Numbered from the stretch's first letter, positions 19,268 to 31,463 are shown. The stretch: 64,000 nt of DNA from Persicaria tinctoria (GCA_037127255.1 JBANSL010000020.1:62693598-62757597); one strand, 5' to 3'. Notes: generated from the sequence alone by a model not told the origin. Numbers and translations: made by a program.

Positions 19268-20489
19268 TATATAATGTGAGGTTGAAATGGCATACAAGAT
19301 TAATTCACAGTTTAGTTCAAAAGTGATACGCTTAGAAATATCGTTACCTTGTTATATATATAAAATGTGCGGTTTAAATGGCATACAAGATTAAACCTGA
19401 AAGTTTAGTTTAATCCATCGAAATAATTTTTATTACTGAAAATAGATATAAGTACAAATTCGATTAGTTGATAGTTCATGGTTTATGGTTTATATATAAT
19501 TTTTATTATTGAAAATAGATATAAGTACTATGAAACAATCTATCTTGATGGACTATAATACTTTATAGTTTATGGTTTAGGGTTCAAATATTATATATGA
19601 AGATTGATACATAATTGCAAATATGCATTTATGGTAAAAAAAAATACACCCTTACATCGGTGATCTTCTCTCATTATATAGGTTGTGACACAAAAATAAT
19701 AGAAAAAATTTGTAAAATAGGCACTTTATTTGGACGTATTTGTAAAATGGTCGCGTTTTTGGACAATTTAGCAAAATGGCCACTATGTATACCTATTTTC
19801 GCTTTGTACGGACATTTTTTTTCTGTTTCTCAGAAATCCGATTTCCTCCTCTTTCGAACTCTCTCTTTGCTCGAAGTTTTTCGTCGTGCGTTTTCCGGCT
19901 TGGTTCGTCATGCGTTTTCCGACTTGGTTCAGTCGATTGTTCTTCCTTGCTTCGCTAAAGTTCGGAGTTTTCGTCGTTTGCTTCAATGTCGTCATCCAGC
20001 AGCTCAGATATCAATTTCGCTTCTTTTTGCGAATTTTGTCGTGCTAGGGTTTTGGATTAAGTTTGTTTATGTTGATTTTATTGTCCATTTCGCCCTAGGT
20101 TTTGTCCATTTCGTTCGATTTCATTCGCCCTAGGTTACAATTGGATTTCTGAATAGTCGATGGTGTACAAAATTGAGCGATGTCGAGTTTCCTTCAATGC
20201 TTTCTATATTGAATTGTTTCTAATTGCTCACTGATATGCCTTTGTTGCTCACTGATATATTTGTTTAAAGCTTTCATTCTTGAATTTGTTTGCAATTCTT
20301 TTTTATACATTTATGTTCTTACTCTTGTGAAGGATTTGAATTTGTGTTTAGCTGTGATGATTCATTGTGTGTGGATGTGTTTTCATTCACTGGATGTCAT
20401 GCATTATGTGTTGCATTCTACAATTTATTCATTAAGCTTCATTATCTTCCTAGTACATTTTGATGTTGCTAGTACATTTTGATGTTGCT

Positions 20490-20810
20490 AGTTTCAATTT
20501 GAATTACAGATTTTGGAAATCTATTTTACAGAAAATAGATTTTGAGAAATCTGTTTTACAGAAAACAGATTTTTGTTTTCTGATTTCTGTTTTACAGAAA
20601 ACAGATTTCTCAAAATCTGACAGATTTTACAGATTGATTGAGTTTCAAACTGATTTTACATATTTCTGTAAAACAGATTTTATTGATTGATTGAGTCTCA
20701 AAATCTGATTTTACAGATTTATCAGATTGATTTCTGTTTTACAGAAATTTGTGTTAACAGATTTTACAGATTTCTGTTTTACAGAATACAGATTTCTATT
20801 TTTTGTTTAC
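20490..20810. repeat. Minisatellite of TCTGTTTTACAGA words, right arm
   Basis: Mirror of 1795-2110. Confidence 0.85.
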
Positions 20811-21131
20811 TGTTTTACATAGTAGATTGAATATGGTGATGTATGTGTTCATTAATGCTTAAATACTTTTTCATATACAATACTTTGATCATTTGTACCT
20901 ATTTATATTCTAAAGCTTGGATATTTTAGTTATAGCAGCTATTTTCTAATTTTCAAGATTGGATGTGTTGAAACATGGTATTATTGAGATTTTCTAGTGC
21001 TTATTGAGTTTTAAAAGCCTTTGAGCTCAATGGTAGAGGAAGAGTGGCACGATGTAATGCAATCTAAGAAATTATTTTTTTGTGCATTTTATAATATTAT
21101 TTTTGCAATTTATAAACATATCCTAGCACTA

Positions 21132-21211
21132 AGATCTATAAGCTCAAATAGGAAAGAGCGTCTAGACAAATAATTGTTCAGAAGGTTGGTGGTTCGACTC
21201 CACCTAGATCT
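21132..21211 (+). other. tRNA-like sequence, right arm
   Basis: Mirror of 1373-1452: 7-bp acceptor-like pairing AGATCTA/TAGATCT and a perfect T-arm (GGTGG, TTCGACT, CCACC). The anticodon arm is irregular. Identical folding in both arms; no amino acid assigned. Confidence 0.5.
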
Positions 21212-21559
21212 ATTTATTCAATTTCAGATTGTTATTCAGGAAATTAATAGTTGCACAACTGCACTTTAGAGTTGCACAAGTGTAATTATTCATCTTGTCA
21301 TCTCTAATACCATTAACGACGTCATAATTTTACAATTGCACAATTGTAGTTTAGAGTTGCACAACTCTAGTGTCATCTTTAATACTATTAACTACGTCAT
21401 ATATGAATTTGCTCATATATCGTGGCTGGATTTGAAACAAAAATGGAACTTATTTTTAAAAAATTCAGAGAAAAAATTATACATTTTAGATATAATATCC
21501 CCCCTTAAACTGTATGAGAGCATGCGAAATTTCATACCTTATACGTAATCCCGCGCGTT

Positions 21560-21789
21560 TGTGCATCCCAAAGTAGTGTTGACACTGATATACAAGTAGT
21601 GGTGACACTAGCCTTGTATTTTTTTTTTTTGAAGTGTCTGTGGTGATAAGAGGTGGTTAATGCCCAAAGTGTTGTTGACACTGTTGGTTAGAGTAGTTTG
21701 ACGTATTGGTGATACTAGCCTTGTATTTTTTTTATTTTGAAGTCTATGTTATGACACTAGGTGGTTAAGGCTCAAAGTAGTGCTGACAC
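21560..21789. repeat. Tandem repeat of about 100 bp, right arm
   Basis: Mirror of 785-1020, immediately upstream of the PANK2 exon. Confidence 0.7.
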
Positions 21790-24700
21790 TGATTTTACGC
21801 CATGAAGGATTTATGGGGGCTTTAGGTGCATTTATGAGCTATGTAAAGCATGGTCTTGATGATGTGATGGTCCATCAATTAGTGTAGAGGTTCCCTATGG
21901 GTGCACCTTATACTGGAGGGCAAATACATGGTCCACCACTGGGCGATCTGAATGAGAAGGTAAACTTGCAATGGCATTTAGCTAATTTTAACTTTTGTTG
22001 TTCTGAAAAAAAATAACTTCCTAACATATTTTCTATTTTTTAGCAATGAAATGCTTCAGTGTTTTGATCGAAATTTTTTCGTTTTTATGAATAATGTTAG
22101 TTCTAGAGTACATCTCGATCCCCTAGACCTTGATATAAGTGGGATTACTCTGGGTTGATAAGTAAGATAGTTCAAGAGTACAGTTTTCAACGAGAAAGAT
22201 CTAGTACTACATGCTTTTAGTTGTAGGAATGTTGTTTATTCATTTCTGTAACGAGGACAGAAGCTTGCACCTCTCAGATATAAATACTTTTTACTGTCTT
22301 TTGGTATAGGTTAGGTGAGATTGGTGCTTTGATAATTTTATTGGTTTATTTTACTTCAATTACTTGTGACCAAGCACGGAACCAGGAAATAAAACTTGGG
22401 TGGGCTGGATAGACTAAATGTTTCATATATTCATAATTTTCATTAACAAAACTCTTATTCTAATAAAAATAAATAATTTTTATTAATTTTTCCTTGTTTT
22501 TGTACCTATTTTTTATATATTTTTTTTAAATAGAGCGGGCTGGAGCGGACTCAACCGCCCCTAGTTACGTGCCTACTTGTGATGCTTCAAAGATGTCTCT
22601 AATGCTTCTTCCTAATCTGTTCCATGGTCTTTTTTTTCTCATGATAAATTTTATTTTTATAAGCTGGAGGTTGCTGCTCTTTCTTTTTGAGTTGTTTATG
22701 ACAAAGTGTAATGAAATTAAAACAGATATCCTGGATGGAGAAGTTTGTCCAGAAAGGAACGGAGATCACTGCCCCTGTTCCAAAGACTTCACCAGGAACA
22801 ACTGGCTTAGGAGGTTTTGACGTACCTTTATCCAGGGAAGATGCTCTGCGTTCTGATGCAAGTAACTTGAATGTTGGCGTTCTTCACCTTGTTCCGACTC
22901 GAGAGGTCTTCCCTTTATTAGCAGAACCAAAACTGTAAGTCAGCATGGATTCTGCTCTGGTTACAATGGCATAAAGACATGACATTTTGTTAATTCATTT
23001 AAAATTCTACACAGCAACTCTTGGTCATTGCGTATCCAATTAAACAATAAATTGAATTGGGTGATCGACTGCTTTCGTGTTGACAACCCGTTTTTTTATA
23101 CTAATGATTCTTTTACTAATATCTTTCACAACATTCGTGTCATACATGCAGGTATGAACCTAAGACTAATGATCTTTCCGATCACGGTGAGCTAGAGTAA
23201 GTCTTATGTTTTCTTTTTAGAAGAGAAAAAATATTCCAGCATCACATGTGGCATGCCTTTGTTGATAGTTGATGCTCCCTCCGATCAAACTTTAAGTGTC
23301 GTTTTAAGTTGTAAAATTTGATCAAATTTCTTTAAGTTCTGTTTTAGGTTTTTCAGGCAAATAATTAACATTGGGTTATAGATTTTTATTGAAACTTGTT
23401 TTTGTTGACTACTTATTCCTCAAATTGTTTATTGATTGGGTTAAAAGAGGGGGGAACATCTAAAACGACATTTATTGTCGATCGAAGGGAGTACATGGTA
23501 ACATGATTTTCTATGATTAATCCTTTACTATTTCCTTGTTGTAGGTACTGGTACAAGGTGTTGTCCGAGCATTTGTCAGACCTTGTTGACAAGGTAGAAA
23601 TTCATGCTGATACTCTGTCAGCTGTTTCATACTTTAACTGGCGTTGTTTGAGCATTTCCAGAACCTTGTGGATACATGAATCTTTCCTCTTTTCCTTTTT
23701 CTCTTTTACATTACACTATAATAATCTGATTTGCAAAGTGGAAACTATTACTGCTTCATAGAACCAGCGGGAAGTATGTTAAGAGTTTACAGGGTACTGT
23801 ATTAAATTAGGAAAGGTAAGGGTGAGAGATATATGTATTTGCCTATTTGGAATATTGGAGAACACATCTCACAACTTAAAATGTTAAATATATGAGGGAA
23901 ATGCCTATAATGAGGTATTGATTCCCCACCTTGACTTACATTTATGTGTAATGAAGAAAGTAACACTTTGTAGCTCCCTTGACTTGGCTTGAGTGATCAT
24001 TCAGCGATACTCTCCCAGAAATTTTTTGATTGCTTATGCTTTTGCAGGCTGTGGCAAGTGAAGGAGGTACAGATGATGCTAAAAGGAGAGGTGATGCTTT
24101 TGCTCGTGCATTTTCTGCTCACTTGGCGAGGTAATTATTTATTGGTGGTTCAGAGATGACAGCTGCTTACGCATGGATTTTCGACAGAATTTCTAGCTTT
24201 GCTGTCTGTTGACTACTTGCGCCGCTGGCTGAATGCTTTAGGAGATGACTGATAAGTTGCAAAATTTCAGACTTATCATCACTGTCTTAGCTCTTTAGAA
24301 GAGGCTTTTTACTCTCTTTTAGTTCTTACTAGGAAAGCTGTTACTAGTAAACCAGATATTTAAGATTGAATAAAGTCTATTTTCCCATTGATGTTCTCAC
24401 ATTAGAAGCTTGTTACTTCTACGGTTGTACCCTCTCCTTGATATTCCCAATTCCTCAATAGTTGTAAAACAACTGTGTATGCCCCTGAAGACTTGTAAAT
24501 GGACATAGGACAACGGTAAGATCAGCACCTAATTTTTTTTTTTAAATTGCGTTCATTGAGGAACCCTTTGGCTAGAGGAACTGAATAGTAGACTTGTTTG
24601 GCATCCTCTACTATAGCATACCCTCATCTGCGTACAAGTACACATTGACTTCATGAAACAATATCTCTATTAGAGATCATATGGTCAGTGGAATCCCTCG

Positions 24701-26078
24701 AAAAAGAGCATTTCACATGGCTTCTTAGTTCTAACAATGCAGAAAAAAGAGGCTTAGGAGAAGACCCCCCTCATAAATTATAATGTTATTTTAGTTTCTT
24801 TTATGTGATTAGCTTTCTCTCTATGTGTCTATGAAGAAAGATATGAAGGTTCATTTGTTACTGAAATTTACCCAAGGTGCTTCCCGTGATTTAGATTCTA
24901 TGGACATGAACGTTTGATAAGCTTTATCTTTTCAAATAGGTTGAGGGAGGAGCCTGCTGCCTACGAGAAATTGGGATTGGCCAATCTTCTTGAACTAAGG
25001 GAAGAATGCCTGAGGGAGTTCCAGTTTAATGATGCGTATAGAAGCATAAAGCAAAGGTATCATCTCGGCAAAATACTTTAACATATTTGCAAAATCTGTT
25101 TTCCACAAAATACTTTAACGATCCGTATATTGTGGTTGGTAGGGAGAACGAGGCATCCCTTGCTGTTTTATCTGACCTATTAATGGAGCTTGATAGCATG
25201 ACCGAGGTGCATCTACATTTTAATTTATAACTCCTGTCCTTCATTGAAGAGTGTTGTTGTCAGTAACACCGTTGCGTTCTTTTACTCACTTCTTCTGCAG
25301 GAAGCAAGGCTGCTTTCCTTGATCGAGGGTGTTTTGGCTGCAAACATTTTTGATTGGGGATCCCGAGCTGGTGTTGATCTCTATCACAAAGGAACTATCA
25401 TCGAGATATACAGAATGAGCAGGGATAAGATGCATAGACCTTGGAGAGTAAGCTGACCTTAAAATTGATGACCTTTTTGTCACTACAAATTCAAAGGAAA
25501 CAGAAAGAGATTATAATCACAATCGATGATCGTGTTTTTGTAATTTTTCTCCATCAGGTCGATAGTTTCGACAAGTTTAAGGAGAGAATGCTGGGATCGG
25601 GAGGCAAGGCACCGCCACCACATAAAAGGGCGTTGCTATTTGTGGACAACTCAGGTGCTGATATTGTCTTGGGCATGCTTCCCCTAGCGCGTGAACTTCT
25701 ACGACGTGGGACCGAGGTAACTCTTCAAAGGAAGTTCTGTCAATTGATTTTCGGAAAATGAAAAGGTGTTTGTTTAGGCATTATCTGAATTGAAGTGTCT
25801 ATTGGACCTTTAGTGGACTCAGACTGTTGTTCTTGTAGGTTGTTCTTGTTGCGAACTCGTTACCGGCATTGAACGATGTCACAGCTGCAGAGCTTCCTGA
25901 CATCATAGCCGGGGCTGCGAAGGTAATTTGCTCCTGAAGTTCACTTGTTTGCTCATATCCACATTTGTTCGAAGCATAACACTAACATTTTTTTCTTCAA
26001 AGCACTGCGATATTCTCCGGAAGGCAGCTGAAGAAGGGGGGTTGCTTGTGGATGTTATGATTAACATCGAAGACGCCT
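21790..26078 (+). pseudogene. PANK2: PANK2-type pantothenate kinase/DUF89 gene, 3' fragment
   Basis: In full-length plants PANK2 phosphorylates pantothenate in CoA synthesis and carries a C-terminal DUF89 phosphatase domain. Here exons fall at about 21790-21959, 22726-22934, 23152-23196, 23545-23593, 24048-24130, 24940-25056, 25143-25206, 25301-25447, 25558-25716, 25839-25922 and 26003 to about 26078. All have good splice sites and mutually consistent phases. They read ISWMEKFVQKGTEITAPVP, then LLSLIEGVLAANIFDWGSR, then [20 protein letters not shown] (the DUF89 DN motif), then HCDILRKAAEEGGLLVDVM. The first exon has a TAG stop. No upstream kinase exons are present, and the gene ends by direct fusion to BOR sequence, losing the family's last ~80 residues. 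Downstream exons are otherwise undamaged, so the break is fairly recent. Confidence 0.9.
23275..23491. mobile_element. Stowaway-like MITE in a PANK2 intron
   Basis: Terminal inverted repeats CTCCCTCCGATCAAAC and (reverse) ...GATCGAAGGGAG bound about 217 bases, with inner matching of the AAACGACA type. A TA follows the right end. The element lies in the intron between exons 23152-23196 and 23545-23593, leaving the splice sites intact. Confidence 0.7.
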
Positions 26079-26928
26079 CTAACTGCATTAAGGAGTACTA
26101 AAGCTAGATCTTGGCGCTATGGTGCAGGTAGGGTTGACGCATCGAAGTATATATTCACTTTGGACTATACAGGTTGTGAATTTTCCTTGTATGCTACCAA
26201 TAGAAAGCCAAGCCTGCCTGCTGAAAATTATCAGGATGGTTAAGGAGTTTGATTGCGGACTATGGTGTTCCACTGATGGTTCTGGTATGGATTGGATTAT
26301 CTTATGCTCCAGATCATGATGTCCCGAAAGGAATTCCCAGACGACTCTTCAGTCCAAATCCAGGGTCTCCTGGTGCCTTCTCAAATTGGACAGTTAGCAA
26401 AGCATGCTTATATGATTGCTCCACTCGTCTACGCCTTGTAATTTGGCGCTGGTTATATTGAGTTTGAAACCATGTTTCCGTTCAGGAAATGATGAATGTG
26501 CCTCTAGTTCCACTGTACATCGTCGGAGCGTTTATCCCTGGTACAGTGATCGCAGTCCTCTACTACTTTGACCATAGTGTTGCGTCTAAACTCACTCAAC
26601 AAAACGAGTTCAACCTCAGAAAGCCAGCTTCGTACCACTATGATCTCCTCCTCTTAGGCTTCTCGGTAGGCATTTACTGGTTATAATCTGTTTAGTGCCT
26701 TGTCACTTTGGATCAATGACTGACATTCACTTCTGAAAATGTGTGATTTTTTGCCATATAACGAACCATGTGTCTCTTTGAAAAAAGCTTATGAGGAACA
26801 AGCTTGTAGCGACAACACGGAATAGTATAAGAAAGAATGTGAGCTTGGGCCAGTTGTGCAGGAGCATGAAAGAGGCATACACTGATGTGCAAACTCCACT
26901 TGTCTACCAGATGCCGCTGTCTGTAGAG
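26078..26928 (+). pseudogene. BOR: BOR boron-transporter gene, 3' fragment fused to PANK2
   Basis: BOR proteins are plasma-membrane borate exporters of the SLC4-like family. Exon pieces are about 26078-26127 (TALRSTKARSWRYGA), 26235 to about 26402 ([16 protein letters not shown], then [15 protein letters not shown]), 26486-26665 ([13 protein letters not shown], then [19 protein letters not shown]) and 26788-26928 (RNKLVATTRNSIRKN, then QTPLVYQMP). Wording fits the BOR4 branch. The segment between the third and fourth pieces (normally LTLMCGLLG...) is missing, one donor is GC rather than GT, and all downstream exons are replaced by LINE sequence. The upstream neighbour exon of the family sits at 8304-8449 on the other strand. 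Confidence 0.88.
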
Positions 26929-26944
26929 GTATCAACGTTTTTTA

Positions 26945-29900
26945 GATCCAGTTCTGCCTAAACCTTCTCTCCAATCCTCCTTTGAGAGCCCAAATCGACG
27001 ATTTCCAGGCTTCTTGCTGCTGATCTCGTCCAATTGATTTCGTTCCGACTGATTGCTGCATCGTTGCCTGGGCGAGGGTTGCTAATCAAAAACACAACCC
27101 TACCGGTATAGTTGTTGTTTTGTTCGATCCCCTCTCTATTAGCCTCAAAATCCAAAAATTTCCGAGGAAAAAAGTGAGAAAGAAGGTGGCTTGGTGGTGG
27201 AGGCGGTCGTCCGGCCTTCTGTCCGGTGCGGCGGCGATTGTCTTGCTGCGGAGCGAGGCTAGCACAAAGAGATTCTGTTTTCTGGGGGAGAAAGTTCTTT
27301 TCCAGGGACGTCGGAGGCGGTTCAAGTGCGGTTGGTGGGTGGTCTCCTGGCGAGGCCGGGTCGGTGTGTCTGACAGTTTTTGGTGGCGGCGGCTATGGAG
27401 TGGTACGACCCTGTCTCCCGGGGGCATCTCGGCTCTCTCTGCCGGCGGTGGCTCTCCGTCCCCTTTCGATGCGGGTGCGTTCACTTTGTTCATGTGGCTA
27501 CTCATGGTGGTTGTTGTGATCTCATTTCATGGTAACACCAAAACCGGGGTGGTGTGTTATTCGCCTTCCCTTTCTAACTCCCGAAAGGGCCCAAATCCTC
27601 CTAGCGAGGCTAAACAACTGATTCAGGGTCTCATCCCTGATGAAGGATACAATCAGGGGAATCAAATGATTGAACAGAGTTTTCAAGCGCTTATCTTGGT
27701 TCGCTTGGTAAGTTCTATGGTTGGTTGTCAAGAAATCTTCGTTTTTCTTGCACCCACCTCCCTATTTGCCTCGATTGTCGGCGTTCCAATGGGCTCCTAA
27801 GCCGTTTGTTGGTTTTGGTGGTCTTTGCCCTTATGGTTTGGCACTTTGGGTGCTAATTTTGCTCTGTATGCTCAACTCTCTGCACTCGGATGTGTCACAT
27901 CTCCGCTCGATCTTCACCCTGATCTGCTTTTGTTGTTTCGAGTGGTTATTTGGTGGTTTGTGAAATCTATTTGTATGCAATTATCTACTGCTGAACCTAT
28001 TAGATTAAAGTTGGAGGTTTCGTCTTCTGAATTTAGTCTCAAAAAAAGAAATAATAATAGCTACACTTGGAGTTTGAATAAACTTGTGGAAGGGCTTTGT
28101 TCCTTGCCACACCTTGCAGCCCGTGAGGGTCCTCAAATAGGTCTGCTTCTGCCTTCAGAGGAATTTTCCTTCCTTTTTGATGGTGGTGCGATCATGGCAG
28201 CTTCGGTTATGTTTAAGACTTCGAGCACCTTGGAGGATGTGGCCTTCCGGGTTATGGTTTGCTCTTTCGACTATTATCGTACACTTCATTTCCTTCATGA
28301 TGTCAATTTGGATTCCTCAAAAATGTCTAAATCCCGAAAGGGTTATAAAAAAATCGATAGACAACCAGGCTGTGGGGAATTGGTTTCACATTGAAGCTCG
28401 TGCCAAATTCTCTGCTGTTCTTGGGGTTTGTTTTGCTACTGGTGCAATTGGTAAAGACGACTCTTTACCATTTGTCTCCACAACAGTGCTATATGAATTA
28501 GCTATATCAAGGAATGATGTGTTTCATGATGATTTTAAGCGGTTTTTAAGTGTGGTCCGTACCTCAATATTGAGTAGAACAATCAATCCTAATGGCCTAA
28601 ACAATTGTTGTATAGGCAATTCAAAAATTATCAGAAATCCTTATGGGTTGAAGTTAGGGGACAAGCTATGGATGATTATCATGTTAATTGCAAAAATAAT
28701 TAAAACAATAAAAAGTCAAGTGATTTATAAATCGAGCGGGCTTGCTTCATCCTTATTAACCATCTGTTGGAATTGGGTTTCTAAAACACATTTTATTAGG
28801 GGCTTTATTTCTTTGAGCTTCTCGGATATCATGACCCCCAACAAAAATTATCTCCAAATCAGTTTTTCGCTACACTCTCTTGGTGTGAGGTCCCTTAAAC
28901 CCTGGCCTCACACCCCTGACAGTTTTATATGAAAATCACTTACTGGAATTGCAGAGGTATTAAGAAAACAACTTTTTGGACGGAAATTGATAGCAAGTAC
29001 AAAAATGAACATATTCAAATAATGGCATTAGTGGAAACTAAATCAGAAACCATCCCTGAAGACAAAATTTGGAAAACGGCTGGTTTTGACGAGGCTATTT
29101 GGTCACCTACTTTCGGTCGGTCGGGTGGTCTCGGTATCCTTTGGAAGTCCTTCCAATTAACAAATGAAATCATTACAGTATAAATTCAACTTCCCCGCAT
29201 TATAGGGCTTAGATACGAGAATATTAATGATAGATTCGTGACTCTACTGTTGTTTGTATACGCGCCGCCATGCCCTCAAGAGAAAGACTCCTTTTGGGAA
29301 ACCTTAACATCCATCGTAAGGGATTCGTCTATTCCTTGCATTGTTCTGGGTGACTTGAATGAGATTCTATGTAGTGAAGACAAGCTGGGTGGTGCTAACC
29401 TTCGTTCCGCTCGATTCACTAGACTCCTACAATTTAAGAATGACTGCGCTCTGCTGGATTTACCTACTTTCGGGAACCCATTCACTTGGAGAAAGAACCC
29501 GGATGACGAAAACACCATTCGCGAAAAACTTGACCGTGTGCTTGTTCATCACTAGATCACTCATAATGGAGCTTTCTCATCATCTGACCACTGCCCCATT
29601 TCAATATCTCTTGAGTGTGGCTCAGTTTTCAAAGCGCCCCCGTTCAAGCTTGAGAATGCTTGGCTTCAGCGGAAGGATTTCAGAAACATAGTTAAACAAT
29701 CTTGGCGAGCAAATGTTCTGGGCTCGACTATGTATCAACTGATGTTCAAGCATAGAATTCTAAAGAAAAAAGCTAAGGAATGGAATAAACGAACATTCGG
29801 AAATATTTTCCGCCAATTAAATGAGGTTGAAACTGAACTTCTCAAAATTCAAGCTTCGGTTTCAGGAGGTAACAACAGGTTAACAAACCATAAAGAAAAG

Positions 29901-30875
29901 CTTCTCATTACAAAAAAAAAAGAAAAACTACTTCTTTACCAAAAAACTTTTTGGAACCAAAGAGCCAAGACAAAGCATCTTAAACTTGCTGATTCGAACA
30001 CAACTTATTTTCATCGGGTTGCTTCGGGCCGGAGACATCGGAAACAAATCCGTAATATTACCTCTGCTGAAGGAACCTTGATAATAGGAGAAGAAAATAT
30101 CAGAAATGAAATTAAGAGTGATTTTGAAAAAAGATTCAAAAAGGAGCCGATTGATGATAGACTCCTACAAGAAATGTTAAATCTAATCCATCCTTCAATT
30201 ACCCCTGAAGAAAATAATTACCTTATTCGACACCCGTCTAATAATGAAATTAAGGCAGCTGTTTTTAGCCTTGGCAACAACAAATCGCCAGGCCCAGATG
30301 GTTTTACAGCCGAATTCTATAAGAAATACTGGGACATTGTTGGCTTATCTATCATTAGAGCTGTAAAAAGCTTTTTCCACTCTGGAAAAATTCTTAAACA
30401 AATAAACCATACATTCATATCACTACTGCCAAAGCGGGATAACTCTACCAATACCAGTCACTACCGCCCAATCAGTTTATGTTCTATTTTATACAAAATC
30501 ATTTCAAAAATTTTGACAGAAAGAATCAAAACAATTATAGGTAAACTAATTCACCCACTACAAGGTGCCTTTGTGTCGGACAGGGCCATCCAAGACAATG
30601 TCCTAATAGCGCATGAAATCTTCCACTCCTTCAGATCGCGCAAGGGTCGGGAGGGATGGTTGGCAATAAAACTTGACATGGAGAAAGCGTACGATAGAGT
30701 TGATTGGAACTTCATAAGAAAGGTTTTAGAAAAATTTGGGTTCCACCCTATTTTCGTTACGTGGATTATGGAATGCATAACGACTGTGTCCTTCTCTGTA
30801 CTAGTCAACAACGGTCCTACTGATATGTTCTTCCCCTCTCGTGGTCTGCGTCAGGGGGATCCTCTATCTCCCTAC
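26945..30875 (+). mobile_element. L1-like LINE missing its 3' end
   Basis: A GC-rich leader (about 27180-27520) is followed by poorly preserved ORF1-like frames (27825-28394 and 28177-28932) with no zinc knuckle seen, then ORF2 from 28929. The ORF1-like frame ends in the ATGA that also starts ORF2. The element stops inside the reverse transcriptase, with no YADD box, RNase H or poly(A). LINEs are normally truncated at the 5' end, so the loss here must be a later deletion. The 5' boundary is approximate and lies just after the last BOR exon. Confidence 0.8.
28929..30870 (+). pseudogene. LINE ORF2: endonuclease and partial reverse transcriptase
   Basis: One frame, interrupted by stops at 29181 and 29553. 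Endonuclease motifs in order: ITYWNCRG, ALVETKS, VLGDLNEIL, FTWRKN, LDRVLVH and SSDHCPIS. Reverse transcriptase motifs: NKSPGPDGFTAEFYKKYW, YRPISLCSILYKIISKIL, QGAFVSDRAIQDN, LAIKLDMEKAYDRVDW and GLRQGDPLSPY. Sequence then leaves the family. The catalytic YADD region is absent, so the protein is dead. Confidence 0.9.
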
Positions 30876-30918
30876 ACTTTGCACTACAAAAAGATATTAA
30901 AAAAAAGCATTTTTTAAT

Positions 30919-31463
30919 GGGTAAACGGCAGGAAATTGCCTCTTAAATAGTACATATGGCTCAAAACCACCCCTTAAATTCAATATTGTAGAAAACCACC
31001 CTTTATATAACTTTTGTTTGGCAAAGACCACCCCGCCTCTATGTACCGTTATATTTCGTTAAATGTGTTTGAAAAAAACAAAATTCCCCCAATACATATC
31101 ATTTTCTTGTCACCCCTCACCCTCCGCCTAACTTTCTGTACATATGTACAACTCCACACACACTTTGTTAATTGAAATTATTCAACAAAGCTTACGGTTC
31201 TATACTAGACCCCCTTCAATCCATGCTTAAATCTCTCCACAATTCCTATGCGAGATCCCCTTCAATATCGTCTTTCCATGTGATAAGGGTATTTTGGTAA
31301 TTTACTGATTCCCCCCCCCCCCCCTAAAACTTAACGAAATCACATATAGGATGGTCTTTGGTAAACAAAAGCTATATAAATGGTGATTTTCTATAATATT
31401 GAATTTAAGAGGTGGTTTTGAACAATATATCATATTTAATGGGTGGTTCTATGCAGTTTACCC
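30919..31463. mobile_element. Mutator-type MITE with 9-bp target duplication
   Basis: The 545-bp element starts GGGTAAAC and ends GTTTACCC, with imperfect terminal inverted repeats of about 120-130 bases sharing phrases such as AAAACCACC, CTTAAATTCAATATT and TTTTGTTT. It is flanked on both sides by TTTTTTAAT (30910-30918 and 31464-31472). A 9-bp duplication plus long terminal repeats is the Mutator superfamily signature. No transposase. Confidence 0.92.

Larger units (their letters stand above)
16366..22580. repeat. Right arm of the 6.2 kb inverted repeat
   Basis: Reverse complement of 1-6182. Similarity stops at 16366 on the inner side and at the left window edge on the outer side (22580). 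Unlike the left arm, this copy continues into the next PANK2 exons beyond 22580, so the PANK2 exon here is joined to its natural neighbour. Confidence 0.97.

Noticed and set aside
1..22580. Inverted repeat as an assembly artefact
   Set aside because: The arms differ by scattered substitutions and repeat-length changes and the right arm alone continues into PANK2 exons. Not fully excluded without reads.
26119..26461. Short ORFs over the BOR fragment as independent genes
   Set aside because: They are unspliced readings of BOR exons and introns in partly wrong frames.
27120..27800. 226-codon plus-strand ORF as a gene
   Set aside because: It lies in the GC-rich leader of the LINE, has no domain, and overlaps an equally open frame.
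31310..31326. Run of about 15 C inside the MITE, and a similar G run at 55119-55128
   Set aside because: Homopolymers with no associated structure; length may be sequencing noise. The second lies in a VPS50 intron.
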